NCBI GenBank assembly: GCA_045106235.1
Contig: JBGCEJ010000011.1
Location: 179,456-243,455 of the forward strand
DNA from: UBA4427 sp045106235
Lineage (GTDB): Bacteria > Myxococcota_A > UBA9160 > UBA4427
Length of the DNA: 64,000 bases
Reading direction: 5' to 3'
The translations under genes were made by a program, and so were the position numbers. Below are positions 32,542 through 40,945 of this stretch, one piece after another (within the stretch, counting starts at the first letter, position 1; every line of letters begins with the position of its first letter). The notes under the pieces are model-generated. The model saw only the letters and a list, made by a program, of their open reading frames with translations. It did no database searches and was not told the DNA's origin.

Positions 32542-33786
32542 CTATGCGTTCGGCGGGCCCGTCGGGATATCCTTGAAGGGAACGCCCTTATCCGCGCGCG
32601 CGTCGGCGGGGAGTCCGAGGACGCGCTCCGCGATGATATTGCGCAGGACTTCGTCGGTCCCGCCCGCAATTCGGAGCCCGGGGAGAGCGAGATACCGCTC
32701 CTGCCAAGCCGCCGCTTCGGGCGTGACTTCCTGATCGAGCAAAGCGCCACTCGCGCCCGCCAAGTCCATCGCATACGAAGCCGCTTCCTGCTGGAGCACC
32801 GCGCCCACAAGCTTGCCCATGCTCGCTTCGGGACCGGGCATCCGTCCCTGAGAAAGCGCGGTCAAAGTTCGCAGCGAGGTATACGAAAGTCCGCGCGCCT
32901 TCACGACGTAATCCGCGATCTTCTCGCGAACCTGGCGATCTTCGAGGGCCGGGACGCCGTCGATCTCGAGATCGGCGGCGAAGCCGACGAGATCTTCGAT
33001 GGCACCGACGCCCATGCTGCCGCCGATCGACATGCGCTCGTTCATGAGTGTCGTGATCGAGACGGCCCAGCCGTTACCGACTTCGCTGATGCGCTGGTCG
33101 TCGGGGATCCGAACGTCGGTGAAGAAGACTTCGTTGAAGCCCTTGCCGCCATTGATCTGGGTGATGGGTCGAATCTCGACGCCCGGCGCCTTCATGTTCA
33201 CGACAAAGAAGGAAAGGCCGGCATGCTTCACGACCGTCGGGTCCGTGCGCACGACGAGGATGCCCCATTCGCAGAAATGCGCGCCGGTGGTCCAGATCTT
33301 TTGACCGTTAATGACCCATTCGTCGCCGTCCTTCACAGCCGTGCTGCGCAGGCCCGCGAGATCGGATCCGGCTGAGGGCTCGGAAAAGAGCTGACACCAG
33401 ACGTCTTCGCCCGAGAGGAGACGCGGGATCCAGCGTTCTTTCTGTTCGTCCGTACCGTGGGCCAGGATCGTCGGGCCGCACATGCCGATACCGATGCTGA
33501 AGATGTCTTCTGGCGTCTCGAACTTGGCCTGTTCTTCGTTCCAGATCACGTTCTGCATGGGCGTGGCTGCGCGGCCACCGTATTCCTTAGGCCAGGTAAT
33601 GCAGGCCCAGCCCGCGTCGGCCTTCTTTTTCTGCCAAGCCTGGGCTTCGGCCACCATGGCGGGCGTGGTGCGCTCGCCTTGAACGCGGGGCGGCGCGTCT
33701 TCGGGGAGTCGCGTTGAATTCGCTTCGAGCCAGCTGACGGCCTCGGCGCGGAAGGCGGCTTCTTCGGGTGTGTCGTTGAAATCCAT
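32542..33786 (-). CDS. Acyl-CoA dehydrogenase, large subunit type
   Basis: A 414-residue acyl-CoA dehydrogenase. 'GWACITWPKEYGGR' opens the N-domain, 'CQLFSEPSAGSDLAGLRSTA' is the FAD/substrate motif, 'INGQKIWTTGAHFCEWGILVV' the barrel, and 'MNERMSIGG' and 'AGGTDEVLRNIIAERVLGLP' the C-domain. The general layout is that of steroid- and fatty-acid-degradation FadE proteins that work as heterotetramers with a divergent partner. It lies 80 bp after the dehydrogenase at 33867, its likely partner. Substrate unknown. Confidence 0.9.
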   Translation of the reverse strand: MDFNDTPEEAAFRAEAVSWLEANSTRLPEDAPPRVQGERTTPAMVAEAQAWQKKKADAGWACITWPKEYGGRAATPMQNVIWNEEQAKFETPEDIFSIGIGMCGPTILAHGTDEQKERWIPRLLSGEDVWCQLFSEPSAGSDLAGLRSTAVKDGDEWVINGQKIWTTGAHFCEWGILVVRTDPTVVKHAGLSFFVVNMKAPGVEIRPITQINGGKGFNEVFFTDVRIPDDQRISEVGNGWAVSITTLMNERMSIGGSMGVGAIEDLVGFAADLEIDGVPALEDRQVREKIADYVVKARGLSYTSLRTLTALSQGRMPGPEASMGKLVGAVLQQEAASYAMDLAGASGALLDQEVTPEAAAWQERYLALPGLRIAGGTDEVLRNIIAERVLGLPADARADKGVPFKDIPTGPPNA

Positions 33787-33866
33787 TTTGTTTCTCCTCG
33801 GGCGGGCGCTTTGTCCTCGCTCCGATCATTGATGTCTGTGTTAGGTTGCTCTGCTTTTCGCCTGTG

Positions 33867-34976
33867 TTATGCGGCGGCTTCGGCGGCCTGGAGGCGGTCG
33901 ATGAGCAGGTTCTTCCAGTATTTGGGCGTGCCCAAGGAGGAGGAGAGCAGCTTCGCGCGGCGATAGAAGAGATGGCAATCGTATTCCCAGGTGTATCCGA
34001 CACCGCCGTGGAATTCGATCATCTCGACCGTCGTATGCTCGAAGGCCTCGGAGGCGGCGATCCGAGCGAGACAGGCGGCGACGGCGAGCTCATCGTCTTC
34101 GTTCTCGAGGGCCCAGGCTGCGTAGTAGGCGTTCGAGCGGGCGATCTCGATGCCGCACCACATGTCCGCCATCCTATGCTTGATGCCCTGGAAGGCCGCG
34201 ATGGGCTTGCCGAAGGCGTAGCGGCCGAGGATGAACTGATGGGTGATTTCGAAGGCGCGTTCGGCGGCGCCGACCTGCTCGAAGGCCTGGAGCACGGCGG
34301 CGCGGTCCAGCAGATGCATGATCGCGTCGGCATCACAGCCTTCGAGCTTTTCGCAGGCGGCGCCTTCGAAGACGAGCTTCGCCTGGGCGCGGCTCGGGTC
34401 GAAGGATTCGAGACTCGATTTCGCGATGCCCGAGCCCGAGAGGTCGACCAGGTAGAGGCCGATTGAGCCGCCCTCCGTCGCCGCGACAACGGCGACATCG
34501 GCTTCGCAGCCGTCGGAGACTGGGAGCTTCGTGCCCGAGAGCTTGCCGCCGGAAACGCTGGAGGCCACGCCGGAGATCGTGTTCTGGCCAGGCTTCTCGG
34601 CGAGGGCGAAAGTCCCCACGATTTCACCACTGGCGAGCTTGGGGAGCCAGGCGTTCTTCTGAGCATCCGAGCCGTGGCGCAGCAGCGCTTCCGTTGCGAC
34701 ATAGACGCTGGGCCCAAACGGGATCGGCGCTAGGGCGCGGCCGACTTCGTAGGCGATCATGGCGAGTTCGAGATGGCCGAATTCGGCGCCGCCGTACTGC
34801 TCCGGGATCACAGCGCCCTGCCAGCCCATTTCCGCTGCGCTCTGCCAGAGCTTTGAGGCGTAGGCCTGATCACCTTCGAGAATTTCGCGACAGGTCGAGA
34901 GGGGGGAATGCTCCTCAAGGAAATCCCGGGCGGTCTTTTGCAAGAGCTTTTGGTCATCGGAAAAATCGAAGTTCAT
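33867..34976 (-). CDS. Acyl-CoA dehydrogenase, divergent partner subunit
   Basis: 369 residues. The N-domain is 'MNFDFSDDQKLLQKTARDFL', the middle barrel is degenerate ('GTFALAEKPGQNTISGVASS' instead of S-E-P-x-A-G-S-D), and the C-domain has 'YAFGKPIAAFQGIKHRMADM' and 'EFHGGVGYTWEYDCHLFYRR'. Lack of a normal FAD motif with an intact C-domain is the pattern of the second subunit in heteromeric acyl-CoA dehydrogenases. It is the first gene of the second catabolic block. The next gene upstream is divergent. Confidence 0.87.
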   Translation of the reverse strand: MNFDFSDDQKLLQKTARDFLEEHSPLSTCREILEGDQAYASKLWQSAAEMGWQGAVIPEQYGGAEFGHLELAMIAYEVGRALAPIPFGPSVYVATEALLRHGSDAQKNAWLPKLASGEIVGTFALAEKPGQNTISGVASSVSGGKLSGTKLPVSDGCEADVAVVAATEGGSIGLYLVDLSGSGIAKSSLESFDPSRAQAKLVFEGAACEKLEGCDADAIMHLLDRAAVLQAFEQVGAAERAFEITHQFILGRYAFGKPIAAFQGIKHRMADMWCGIEIARSNAYYAAWALENEDDELAVAACLARIAASEAFEHTTVEMIEFHGGVGYTWEYDCHLFYRRAKLLSSSLGTPKYWKNLLIDRLQAAEAAA

Positions 34977-35186
34977 GTCTTCGGGAGGCTCCGCGCCGGC
35001 CGTTTCGCGGCGGCGCTTTCTGGGGGATGCGGGCTCTTTTCGGAGCGGCTGCAGGCGTGCTGCGCATCACAGTTTGAAATCTTCGGAAAAGCGAGAATCG
35101 CCGAAATGACAGGCGTGTCAACGATCGGCGAGGCTGCCCTGGCTGCTAAAATAGCGCCGCCCACAAGGGCGTGCGGAGACGATGAA

Positions 35187-35930
35187 ATGACACAAGAAAT
35201 CCGACTCGAGATCGAGTCGCGACCCTCAAAATTGGCAGAGACTCGACTGAACGTGCCGCGGGCGCTGAGCATGCCTTGTGGGAGTTCGTTCCGGGACTGG
35301 GTGGGGGCGCTTTGTGCGATCGGCTGGCTCGTCGGGATGGCGCTTTCGGTTCCCTGCGAGGCCTCGGCACAGATGCTTGACGCCTCGGAGAGCGAGGAGC
35401 TGGTTCGGCAGGTCTACTACGAGGGGATGCCCGAGGATGCTGCGGAACGCATCGGTCCTGAGGGCGCTGCCCGCTTGATGGAGATGCTTGAGGATCCGGC
35501 TGAAGCGAAGCATCACGCTCAGATTCTGCTCGCGCTTGGGCTCTGCGGTGAAGACGGGGCGCTCGAAGCGATTCGGGATTGGGCCGCGACGCCGCGTGAA
35601 GGTGCCGTGGACCGAGCGACGTTTAAGGCTTGGCAGGCGCTGCCCTTCGCTCTTGGACATCTTGCGGAGCGAGATGCTCGGGCGCTGGACGATCTTGAGG
35701 ATGCGATGACCGAGGACGGCCCCGCCTGGCATTTCCGGCATCATCGCGGCGCTCGGCTTCACGGGATGGCGCGCAAAGCCGCCGCGACTTCGATGGCTGA
35801 GACGGGACTTCCCGCCGCACGCCGTGTGCTGGAACGCGCCGAGCGACGGAGCTCGGACGCCGAATTCGAGGCGCATCTGCGGGGGGCGCGTGCGCTCCAT
35901 CAGCGCCGGGCCCAGGAGGTTGGACGATGA
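35187..35930 (+). CDS. Secreted helical-repeat protein
   Basis: 247 residues from the ATG at 35187, with GGAG eight bases upstream; the open frame extends to 34908 but overlaps the opposite dehydrogenase gene. A long basic N-region precedes a hydrophobic segment (~38-56) and an A-S-A cleavage site near 61, so it is exported. The mature part is Ala/Glu/Arg-rich and almost wholly helical, with repeated 'AEAKHHAQILLALGLCGEDG' and 'HGMARKAAATSMAETGLPAA' units reminiscent of HEAT repeats. No enzyme motif is visible. Its stop overlaps the ATG of the PEP-CTERM protease-like gene, implying linked expression. Confidence 0.7.
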   Translation: MTQEIRLEIESRPSKLAETRLNVPRALSMPCGSSFRDWVGALCAIGWLVGMALSVPCEASAQMLDASESEELVRQVYYEGMPEDAAERIGPEGAARLMEMLEDPAEAKHHAQILLALGLCGEDGALEAIRDWAATPREGAVDRATFKAWQALPFALGHLAERDARALDDLEDAMTEDGPAWHFRHHRGARLHGMARKAAATSMAETGLPAARRVLERAERRSSDAEFEAHLRGARALHQRRAQEVGR

Positions 35931-37603
35931 ACCAGCGAGACTCGGGCTCATTCAAGCTTCTATATATAGATACACCTACACGTCTCGCGCAGGCTTTGGG
36001 TCTGCTCGCTGCCGCGCTTTTCCTCACGGCAGTCACGGCAGCGCCTTCTCAGGCCGCCCCGGACGTCGCGCTTCATGATCTGAACTGGTTTGTTCATGTC
36101 GATCTGGTGAACGGGTCGGAGAACCTGGCGTATTGGCAGGGGGTGATCGAAGACTCCCTCGACAGTGCGAATAATCTGCTCGAAGGCGGCCAGGGCCCCT
36201 TCGATCAAGCCTGCTGCACGCGTTTTGAGGCCAGTGTTTCACTTTCGACCTTCGGGTCGCCCGGGGATGGCCTCGACGTGATGAATACGGTTTCGGATCA
36301 GAACTGGTTCGATGCGAATAGCGGCGGCGGATCGAACGGTTACCTGATCGACAGCATGACCTATTGCGGCGGCTCTTCGCCGAGCGCGATTGGCTGCGCC
36401 GAACGCCCGAACTGCAATGGCAACGGGAACGATAATCCGAACCTCTGGATGGTGGTGACGGTCGAGTCCTTTGACGACGACACGCTGCCTTCGGTGATCG
36501 CCCACGAACGGGGTCATAACTCCTGCCTTCAGCATGTGAACGACGCCGGCTGCCAGATCATGCAGGGAACGGTGTTTTCGCCGGGCCTCGGGGGCTGTAT
36601 GTCCGCGAGCGAATGTTCGAATTTTCAGGCGGCACAGACGACGACCTCGAGCGGCGCAGAATGCGGCTGCCAGACGGATGCAGGTGAGTTCGAGCCGGAT
36701 AACACGGCGTGTATCGATGCCGCGGGGTTCGGCGTTTGTTCCGGCGGCGTCTGTGGGGAGACCACAGGGCCAGCGGCCGCGAAGCTGATCGCTGCCGCGG
36801 AGCCTGGATCGGCGGGAAGCATCTTCTCGGACGACGCGCTGGAGATTTCGGCGCTGAGCGGGAACTGGAAGACTCTGGCGGAGATCACCTCGCCCTCGTC
36901 CCAGATTCGGGGCATGGCCTATGCGACGGATTCGTCGACGCTCTACGGCGTTGTGCCCGGAACCGGCGACGACCGCCTGATCACGATCGACCCGGATACC
37001 GGTCTCGAACTGACGGCGCCTGGCTTGCTCGCGAACGGCGCCTCGGAGATGATCTCCATGGCCTATGACCCGGGTGCGACGGATGCGGCGAGCGATGACC
37101 GTTTGCTGGTCCTTGAGGTCACGGGGAGCTCGGGGCAGGTTCGGGCGATTGACCCGGCTTCGCCCAACGTTTCGACGCTCTTAGGCTCGATCATTTGGCA
37201 GCCCGCGGGCGAGTTTAAAGGGCTAGCCTATGACAGCATTAACCAGAAGCTCTACGCGACGACGCCTTTTGGTCCAGACGGGCTGTATGAGATCGATCTG
37301 ACGACCTGCCCGCCTTCTCCCTGTGAGTCGGCTCAGGTGCCAGGAGCAGGGCTCTTCCGGCAAGAGGGGAGCCTCGCCTATTCGGTCGATTCGGGGCTGC
37401 TTTATTTGGTCGGAACGTCCTTTGGGGGCGCGCGGACCTTCTATAACATCATTGATCCCGCGACGGGGACGAGCGCGGAGACCCTGAGTCTCGATGTGTT
37501 CTCGCCCTCGGCGCTTGCTGCCTTGCCTGAGCCGACGCTGGTGATGTCCCTGGGGATTGGGGTGATGGGACTGGGCCTCGCGGCCCGGTCGCGGAAAAAA
37601 TAA
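35927..37603 (+). CDS. PEP-CTERM protein with metzincin-like protease domain and propeller-like C-terminal region
   Basis: 558 residues. A signal peptide (about 18-43, ending A-P-S-Q-A-A) is followed by a domain with 'VIAHERGHNSCLQHVNDAGC': H193, E194, H197 and H203 fit the metzincin zinc motif H-E-x-x-H-x-x-G-x-x-H, except that the glycine is Cys200. M212 in 'CQIMQG' could be the Met-turn. A Cys-rich linker (~228-270) leads to repeats of about 45-60 residues ('RGMAYATDSSTLYGVV', 'ISMAYDPGATDAASDDRLLV', 'KGLAYDSINQKLYATTPFG') resembling propeller blades. The end, P-E-P (534-536), a hydrophobic helix and A-A-R-S-R-K-K, is a PEP-CTERM signal processed by an exosortase. No exosortase gene is in the window. 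Substrate unknown. Confidence 0.8.
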   Translation: MNQRDSGSFKLLYIDTPTRLAQALGLLAAALFLTAVTAAPSQAAPDVALHDLNWFVHVDLVNGSENLAYWQGVIEDSLDSANNLLEGGQGPFDQACCTRFEASVSLSTFGSPGDGLDVMNTVSDQNWFDANSGGGSNGYLIDSMTYCGGSSPSAIGCAERPNCNGNGNDNPNLWMVVTVESFDDDTLPSVIAHERGHNSCLQHVNDAGCQIMQGTVFSPGLGGCMSASECSNFQAAQTTTSSGAECGCQTDAGEFEPDNTACIDAAGFGVCSGGVCGETTGPAAAKLIAAAEPGSAGSIFSDDALEISALSGNWKTLAEITSPSSQIRGMAYATDSSTLYGVVPGTGDDRLITIDPDTGLELTAPGLLANGASEMISMAYDPGATDAASDDRLLVLEVTGSSGQVRAIDPASPNVSTLLGSIIWQPAGEFKGLAYDSINQKLYATTPFGPDGLYEIDLTTCPPSPCESAQVPGAGLFRQEGSLAYSVDSGLLYLVGTSFGGARTFYNIIDPATGTSAETLSLDVFSPSALAALPEPTLVMSLGIGVMGLGLAARSRKK

Positions 37604-37667
37604 ATATTTCCATGGGAAGAGTGACGATGTTCGTGCTCGTCCCATTGGAGGGATCGGAGGAATCGAA

Positions 37668-38384
37668 ATGATTCGTAAGAATATGAGCGGAATTGTGGCG
37701 ACGATGGGTCTTGGACTCGGACTCGCTGTTGTGGGATGTGGTAGCGAGACGGAGACGGCCGGCGAAAAGGCGGGCTCGATGATCGACAAGACGATCGGGA
37801 GCGTCGAATCCGGTATGGACGGGGCCAAGAACCTCGTGGAAGACGCCGCGGGCAGCGTAAGCAACACCGCGGGTCAGATCACGGGTGATGCCGGCCAGCT
37901 GATGAATGATGCCGTTGACGGTGCCAAGAACACGGCGCGCGCGGCGGGCGATGCGGTGACCGACGCGGGCAACGCGGCAGCGGGAACTGTGGCGGGCGCG
38001 GTCGATGGCGCACGCAACACGGCGGCCAACGCGGTCGACGGTGTGCGCGAGAGCGCGGCGGGTGTCGCGGATAGCGCTGCCAACGCCGTCGATACGGCGC
38101 GCGCGAATACGGCAGCTGCGGTGGACGGCGCTGTCGATTCGGCTTCGAATGCGGCTTCTTCGGCGCGGGATTCCGCGGCGGGTGCGGTCCAGGGTGCCAA
38201 GGATACGGCGGCGGGTGCTGCGCAGAGCGCGACGGATTCGGTTTCGGGTGCGGTGGATAGCGCCACGGGTTCGGCCTCGGACGCGGCGAACCGCGCTGCG
38301 GAAGCCATCGATGGCTCGATCGACTCGACGGCCAAGGGCCTGCGAGACGCCAACGCGGAAGCAACGCGCGGCTGGAACAACTAG
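37668..38384 (+). CDS. LEA-like Ala-rich lipoprotein
   Basis: A 238-residue protein with GGAGGAATCGAA before the ATG. A lipoprotein signal ends at V-V-G-C (C24). The rest has almost no aromatic residues and consists of degenerate 11-residue helical repeats of the form A-x-D-x-A-x-x-A-A-x-x ('AVDGARNTAANAVDGVRES', 'SARDSAAGAVQGAKDTAAG'), like group-3 late-embryogenesis-abundant proteins and apolipoprotein-type helices. It probably lies along the outer or inner membrane from the periplasm and stabilises membranes in drying or osmotic stress (inference by analogy). A strong terminator follows. Confidence 0.75.
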   Translation: MIRKNMSGIVATMGLGLGLAVVGCGSETETAGEKAGSMIDKTIGSVESGMDGAKNLVEDAAGSVSNTAGQITGDAGQLMNDAVDGAKNTARAAGDAVTDAGNAAAGTVAGAVDGARNTAANAVDGVRESAAGVADSAANAVDTARANTAAAVDGAVDSASNAASSARDSAAGAVQGAKDTAAGAAQSATDSVSGAVDSATGSASDAANRAAEAIDGSIDSTAKGLRDANAEATRGWNN

Positions 38385-38401
38385 TCAGCACGTCAGCGTC
38401 A

Positions 38402-38423
38402 CAGCCGATTCGCGAATCGGCTG
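38402..38423. repeat. Perfect 22-bp palindrome after the LEA-like gene
   Basis: Each half is CAGCCGATTCG and its exact complement follows with no spacer. It lies 18 bp after the stop and 15 bp before the terminator. It could be part of a composite terminator or a protein-binding dyad. Confidence 0.7.
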
Positions 38424-38438
38424 ATCGCGAAGTAAATC

Positions 38439-38484
38439 GAGGACCGATCGAGGGGCTGCCCCTTCGATCGGTCCTCTTCTTTTT
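38439..38484 (+). terminator. Strong intrinsic terminator of the LEA-like gene
   Basis: A 13-bp perfect stem (GAGGACCGATCGA ... TCGATCGGTCCTC) with a 12-base GC-rich loop is followed at once by TTCTTTTT on the plus strand. It ends transcription of the lipoprotein gene and shields the convergent small membrane-protein gene. Confidence 0.85.
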
Positions 38485-38541
38485 GGAGCTCTGCTTCGAG
38501 CCGGGGCTCGAGGCGGACTCGTCCGTAAACCGAGCGCCCGT

Positions 38542-38802
38542 CTAGGGGCTCGGCCGGTTGAAGCCCGCGACCTCGGTCCAGCGTTCAAGCGGCGCGCCGA
38601 TCGACTCTTCGAAGGGCGCGACGCCTGCGGCCCCCACCGAGGCAGGCCCATTTGAGGTCTCCGGTTCGATCGCATCGAGCCAGCGGATCGATCCGAGCAG
38701 AACCAGGATCATGACGGCCAGCGCGGCTCCCGCGGCGACGTTCCAGACGAGTCGCTCGAGCCAGAGGCCCGTACGTCGATTCGCTTCATATCGCTGTTCC
38801 AT
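38542..38802 (-). CDS. Small single-helix membrane protein
   Basis: 86 residues with AGGAG eight bases before the ATG. A charged N-terminus (MEQRYEANRRTG) precedes one transmembrane helix (~22-41, 'AAGAALAVMILVLLGS') and a Pro/Glu-rich exposed tail. No family recognised. It is flanked by hairpins on both sides and appears to be a single-gene unit. Confidence 0.6.
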   Translation of the reverse strand: MEQRYEANRRTGLWLERLVWNVAAGAALAVMILVLLGSIRWLDAIEPETSNGPASVGAAGVAPFEESIGAPLERWTEVAGFNRPSP

Positions 38803-39261
38803 GATGATCTCCTCTTTCTTTCCTTGTTCTTGTTCTTGTTCAGGTCTGGTTCAGTTCCGGGTCAATCGCAGATCGATTGATGTCCCGAAAAGCAAGAACC
38901 CCTCCGGCCGGTTGGGCGGAGGGGTTCTTGTTGACTCGGGCGCCGTTTTGATCGGCGTTTTCGATCGGGCGGCTTATGGCCTCTTCCCTCCGAATCCGGA
39001 GTCCCCCTCCTTTTTAAGACGCGTCCGCGAATGCATAAAACCAGCATCCCAGCCTGTCATCGGCTTGGCCGATACACATGAGGCCGTAATCGAGCCGGCC
39101 GGGGCCCACGTGGAGACGCGGACCGGCGTGGGCTCGGGCGTGTATGTGTTAGTCAGGAAGGCGTTCATGGGTTTGGTATCGGCCTGCTTAGTTGGCGAAG
39201 TCCAGTATGTATCGGCGATTGCGCTGAAAGTCAAAGGACTTTTCGGGGGCGAGCGGGAAAT
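38803..39261. other. Gene-poor stretch with one hairpin
   Basis: About 460 bases. A minus-strand frame of 86 codons (38974-39234) starts with TTG, has no ribosome-binding site and shows weak codon bias, so it is not called. The only clear structure is a 14-bp inverted repeat at 38893-38930. The remainder, upstream of 39260, lies after the surE stop on the minus strand. Confidence 0.5.
38893..38930 (-). terminator. Hairpin, probable terminator downstream of surE
   Basis: Perfect 14-bp stem CAAGAACCCCTCCG ... CGGAGGGGTTCTTG with a 10-base loop. On the minus strand it is followed by CTTTT; on the plus strand by TTGAC. It is far (~330 bp) from the surE stop, so it may end a long surE transcript or an unrecognised short one. 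Confidence 0.5.
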
Positions 39262-40002
39262 CTATTCCGCGGGGAGCAGCGGCGTGATGGGGAGCTCGCT
39301 GATTGCGGTCTGGCCGCCCATACACACGTCGATGTCATGTTCCGGGAGGCGGGGGCGATTGTGGAAATCGCTCACCCAATGCAGGTGCCCCTCCCGTTTC
39401 TCGTACTCGAAGGCATGTGGACTGGGGTCGAGTGGGCAGAACACAAGCTCGTGTCGGGTCGATTCGTCGGTGGGATGGGGGAGATTGACATTCCAGAACG
39501 TGCCTGGGCGCGGAGGCCGGGTGAAAAGGAGCGTGAGGACCTCCCGGGCACGCTCGGCGGTTGCCTCCCAGTCGGGCTTGCGATGCTTGCCGACATACTG
39601 CGAAATCGCGATCGCGGGGTAGCCCAGAATGGCGGCTTCGCGCGCGGCAGCGGCCGTTCCGGAGACATAGGTGTCCATCCCGAGGTTGGCGCCGTGGTTG
39701 ATCCCAGAGACCATCCAGAGGTTCGGCGCCTCGGCAGACTCGCCGAGAGCCTGCTTGGCGAAGGAGGCCCTCCGGGTCAGCGCGACCCGGGCGCAGTCCG
39801 CCGGGGTCCCGTCCAGCGCGAATCGCCGGGTTTCGATCTCTTCGAGCTTCATCGCGGTATTCGTCGTGACCGCGTGACCGACCCCACTTTGCGGCCCGCT
39901 GGGCGCGACGATCAGGCAGGGTTCCCGTTCGGCGAGAACTTTGTGGAGCGTCTGGATTCCGTCTGCATGGACACCGTCATCATTCGATAGGACCAGGGGC
40001 AT
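39262..40002 (-). CDS. surE: 5'/3'-nucleotidase SurE
   Basis: A 246-residue protein of normal SurE length. Metal ligands D8 and D9 lie in 'LVLSNDDGVHADGI'. 'VAPSGPQSGVGHAVT' and 'VSGINHGANLGMDTYVSGTA' supply the Ser and Asn ligands and the dimer-tunnel segment, and 'AAAREAAILGYPAIAIS' follows. SurE dephosphorylates nucleoside monophosphates and short polyphosphates and supports stationary-phase survival. It stands alone here rather than with pcm or rpoS. Confidence 0.95.
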   Translation of the reverse strand: MPLVLSNDDGVHADGIQTLHKVLAEREPCLIVAPSGPQSGVGHAVTTNTAMKLEEIETRRFALDGTPADCARVALTRRASFAKQALGESAEAPNLWMVSGINHGANLGMDTYVSGTAAAAREAAILGYPAIAISQYVGKHRKPDWEATAERAREVLTLLFTRPPRPGTFWNVNLPHPTDESTRHELVFCPLDPSPHAFEYEKREGHLHWVSDFHNRPRLPEHDIDVCMGGQTAISELPITPLLPAE

Positions 40003-40314
40003 CGATTCTCACTCCCTCATGATGGGCACATTCCCCGAAGGCTGGAACTTTCGGGAGCTGCGCTTGTCTGACTCTCGTTAGCACGCGACGGGGGCCGCTG
40101 CGCACCTTCTGCTTATCCCCTGCGAAATCGATGGATACGATCTGCGGTCGAGGCGCAATTCTTTATGACCCGACGGGAAAGCGCTTCTCATTTCCGCGGA
40201 TCGGACGATAGCTTCAGGGTCGCGGCGTTGCGCGAATCGGAAAACGGAAGATACTGCGGACTCCCCTGGAGCGACGCGCCAACCTTGGTCGGGAAAAGAA
40301 GAGAGTCGTTGGAG
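40003..40314. other. Divergent intergenic region between surE and the CheC-like gene
   Basis: About 310 bases without a supported gene; an upstream extension of the CheC-like frame to 40165 is open but lacks start signals. It should contain both promoters; none can be singled out. Confidence 0.4.
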
Positions 40315-40896
40315 ATGCCCCCCCTGAAGATTTCAACGGAACAGATGATCGCTTTACACGGCTTCTTTGCGGATGCTGCTCGCGTGAGCGAGTCAGCGCT
40401 GGCAGAGATGAGCGGCTGCGAGACCGAGATCGATGTCCACGAGATTCGCTGCACAGCGCTCGGGGAGTTCGGGGATCGCGGCATGCAGATTTCCGATGAT
40501 CTTGTGGCGGGCGTGATGGGGCGGCTTGAGGGCGCGATGCCCGGCGCGCTGAGCTTGGTGCTGGATCCGGACGAGGCGCTCCTCTGGGCGCAGCTCGGGG
40601 ATGACTCGGACGCGATTCGGGGCTTCGTTTCGTACGCGAAGGTCTTGCTCGAAGGGGTCGCTGTGGCGCTGACCGAGATTCTCGAGCGCGAGACGCGTTT
40701 TGAGGGCGCGGCGCTTGTGGAAGAACCGGAGCTGGCGATGCTGATTCAGACCCACGCGCCTTCGGATACGCTGGTTTTCTCCTGCCGGGTTCGGCTGGAT
40801 GTGCGGGACGAGGCGCTTGAGGCGATGACCCATCTGATGATCGAGCCGAAGTACCTCTCGCCTCTGCTTTCCGCGCTTTCAGCGGCGGTGCACTAG
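40315..40896 (+). CDS. CheC/CheX-like protein (tentative)
   Basis: 193 residues from the ATG at 40315. The alternation of amphipathic helices and short strands, 'LVAGVMGRLEGAMPGALSLVLDPDEALLWAQL' broken here at 20: 'GAMPGALSLVLDPDEALLWA' with the preceding 'EFGDRGMQISDDLV' and the later 'VALTEILERETRFEGAALVEE', resembles the CheC/FliY/CheX phosphatase fold. The E-x-x-x-N catalytic motif of CheC is not clear, so phosphatase activity is doubtful. There are no chemotaxis genes nearby. It could be a diverged regulator of a response-regulator pathway. The histidine phosphatase gene follows by 49 bp. Confidence 0.45.
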   Translation: MPPLKISTEQMIALHGFFADAARVSESALAEMSGCETEIDVHEIRCTALGEFGDRGMQISDDLVAGVMGRLEGAMPGALSLVLDPDEALLWAQLGDDSDAIRGFVSYAKVLLEGVAVALTEILERETRFEGAALVEEPELAMLIQTHAPSDTLVFSCRVRLDVRDEALEAMTHLMIEPKYLSPLLSALSAAVH

Positions 40897-40945
40897 CCTC
40901 CGGTTCTGGCCGCGCCCTGCGCGGCGCGCGCGCTAGGATCGCGGG

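Noticed and set aside
34908..35186. N-terminal extension of the helical-repeat protein
   Set aside because: It overlaps the opposite acyl-CoA dehydrogenase gene and is not protein-like; GGAG precedes the ATG at 35187.
38974..39234. 86-codon minus-strand frame with Pro/Thr-rich translation
   Set aside because: TTG start without ribosome-binding site, weak third-position GC bias and no recognisable motif; left uncalled.
38558..39622. 354-codon plus-strand frame between the LEA-like gene and surE
   Set aside because: It is antisense to surE and to the small membrane protein; no family resemblance or start signal.
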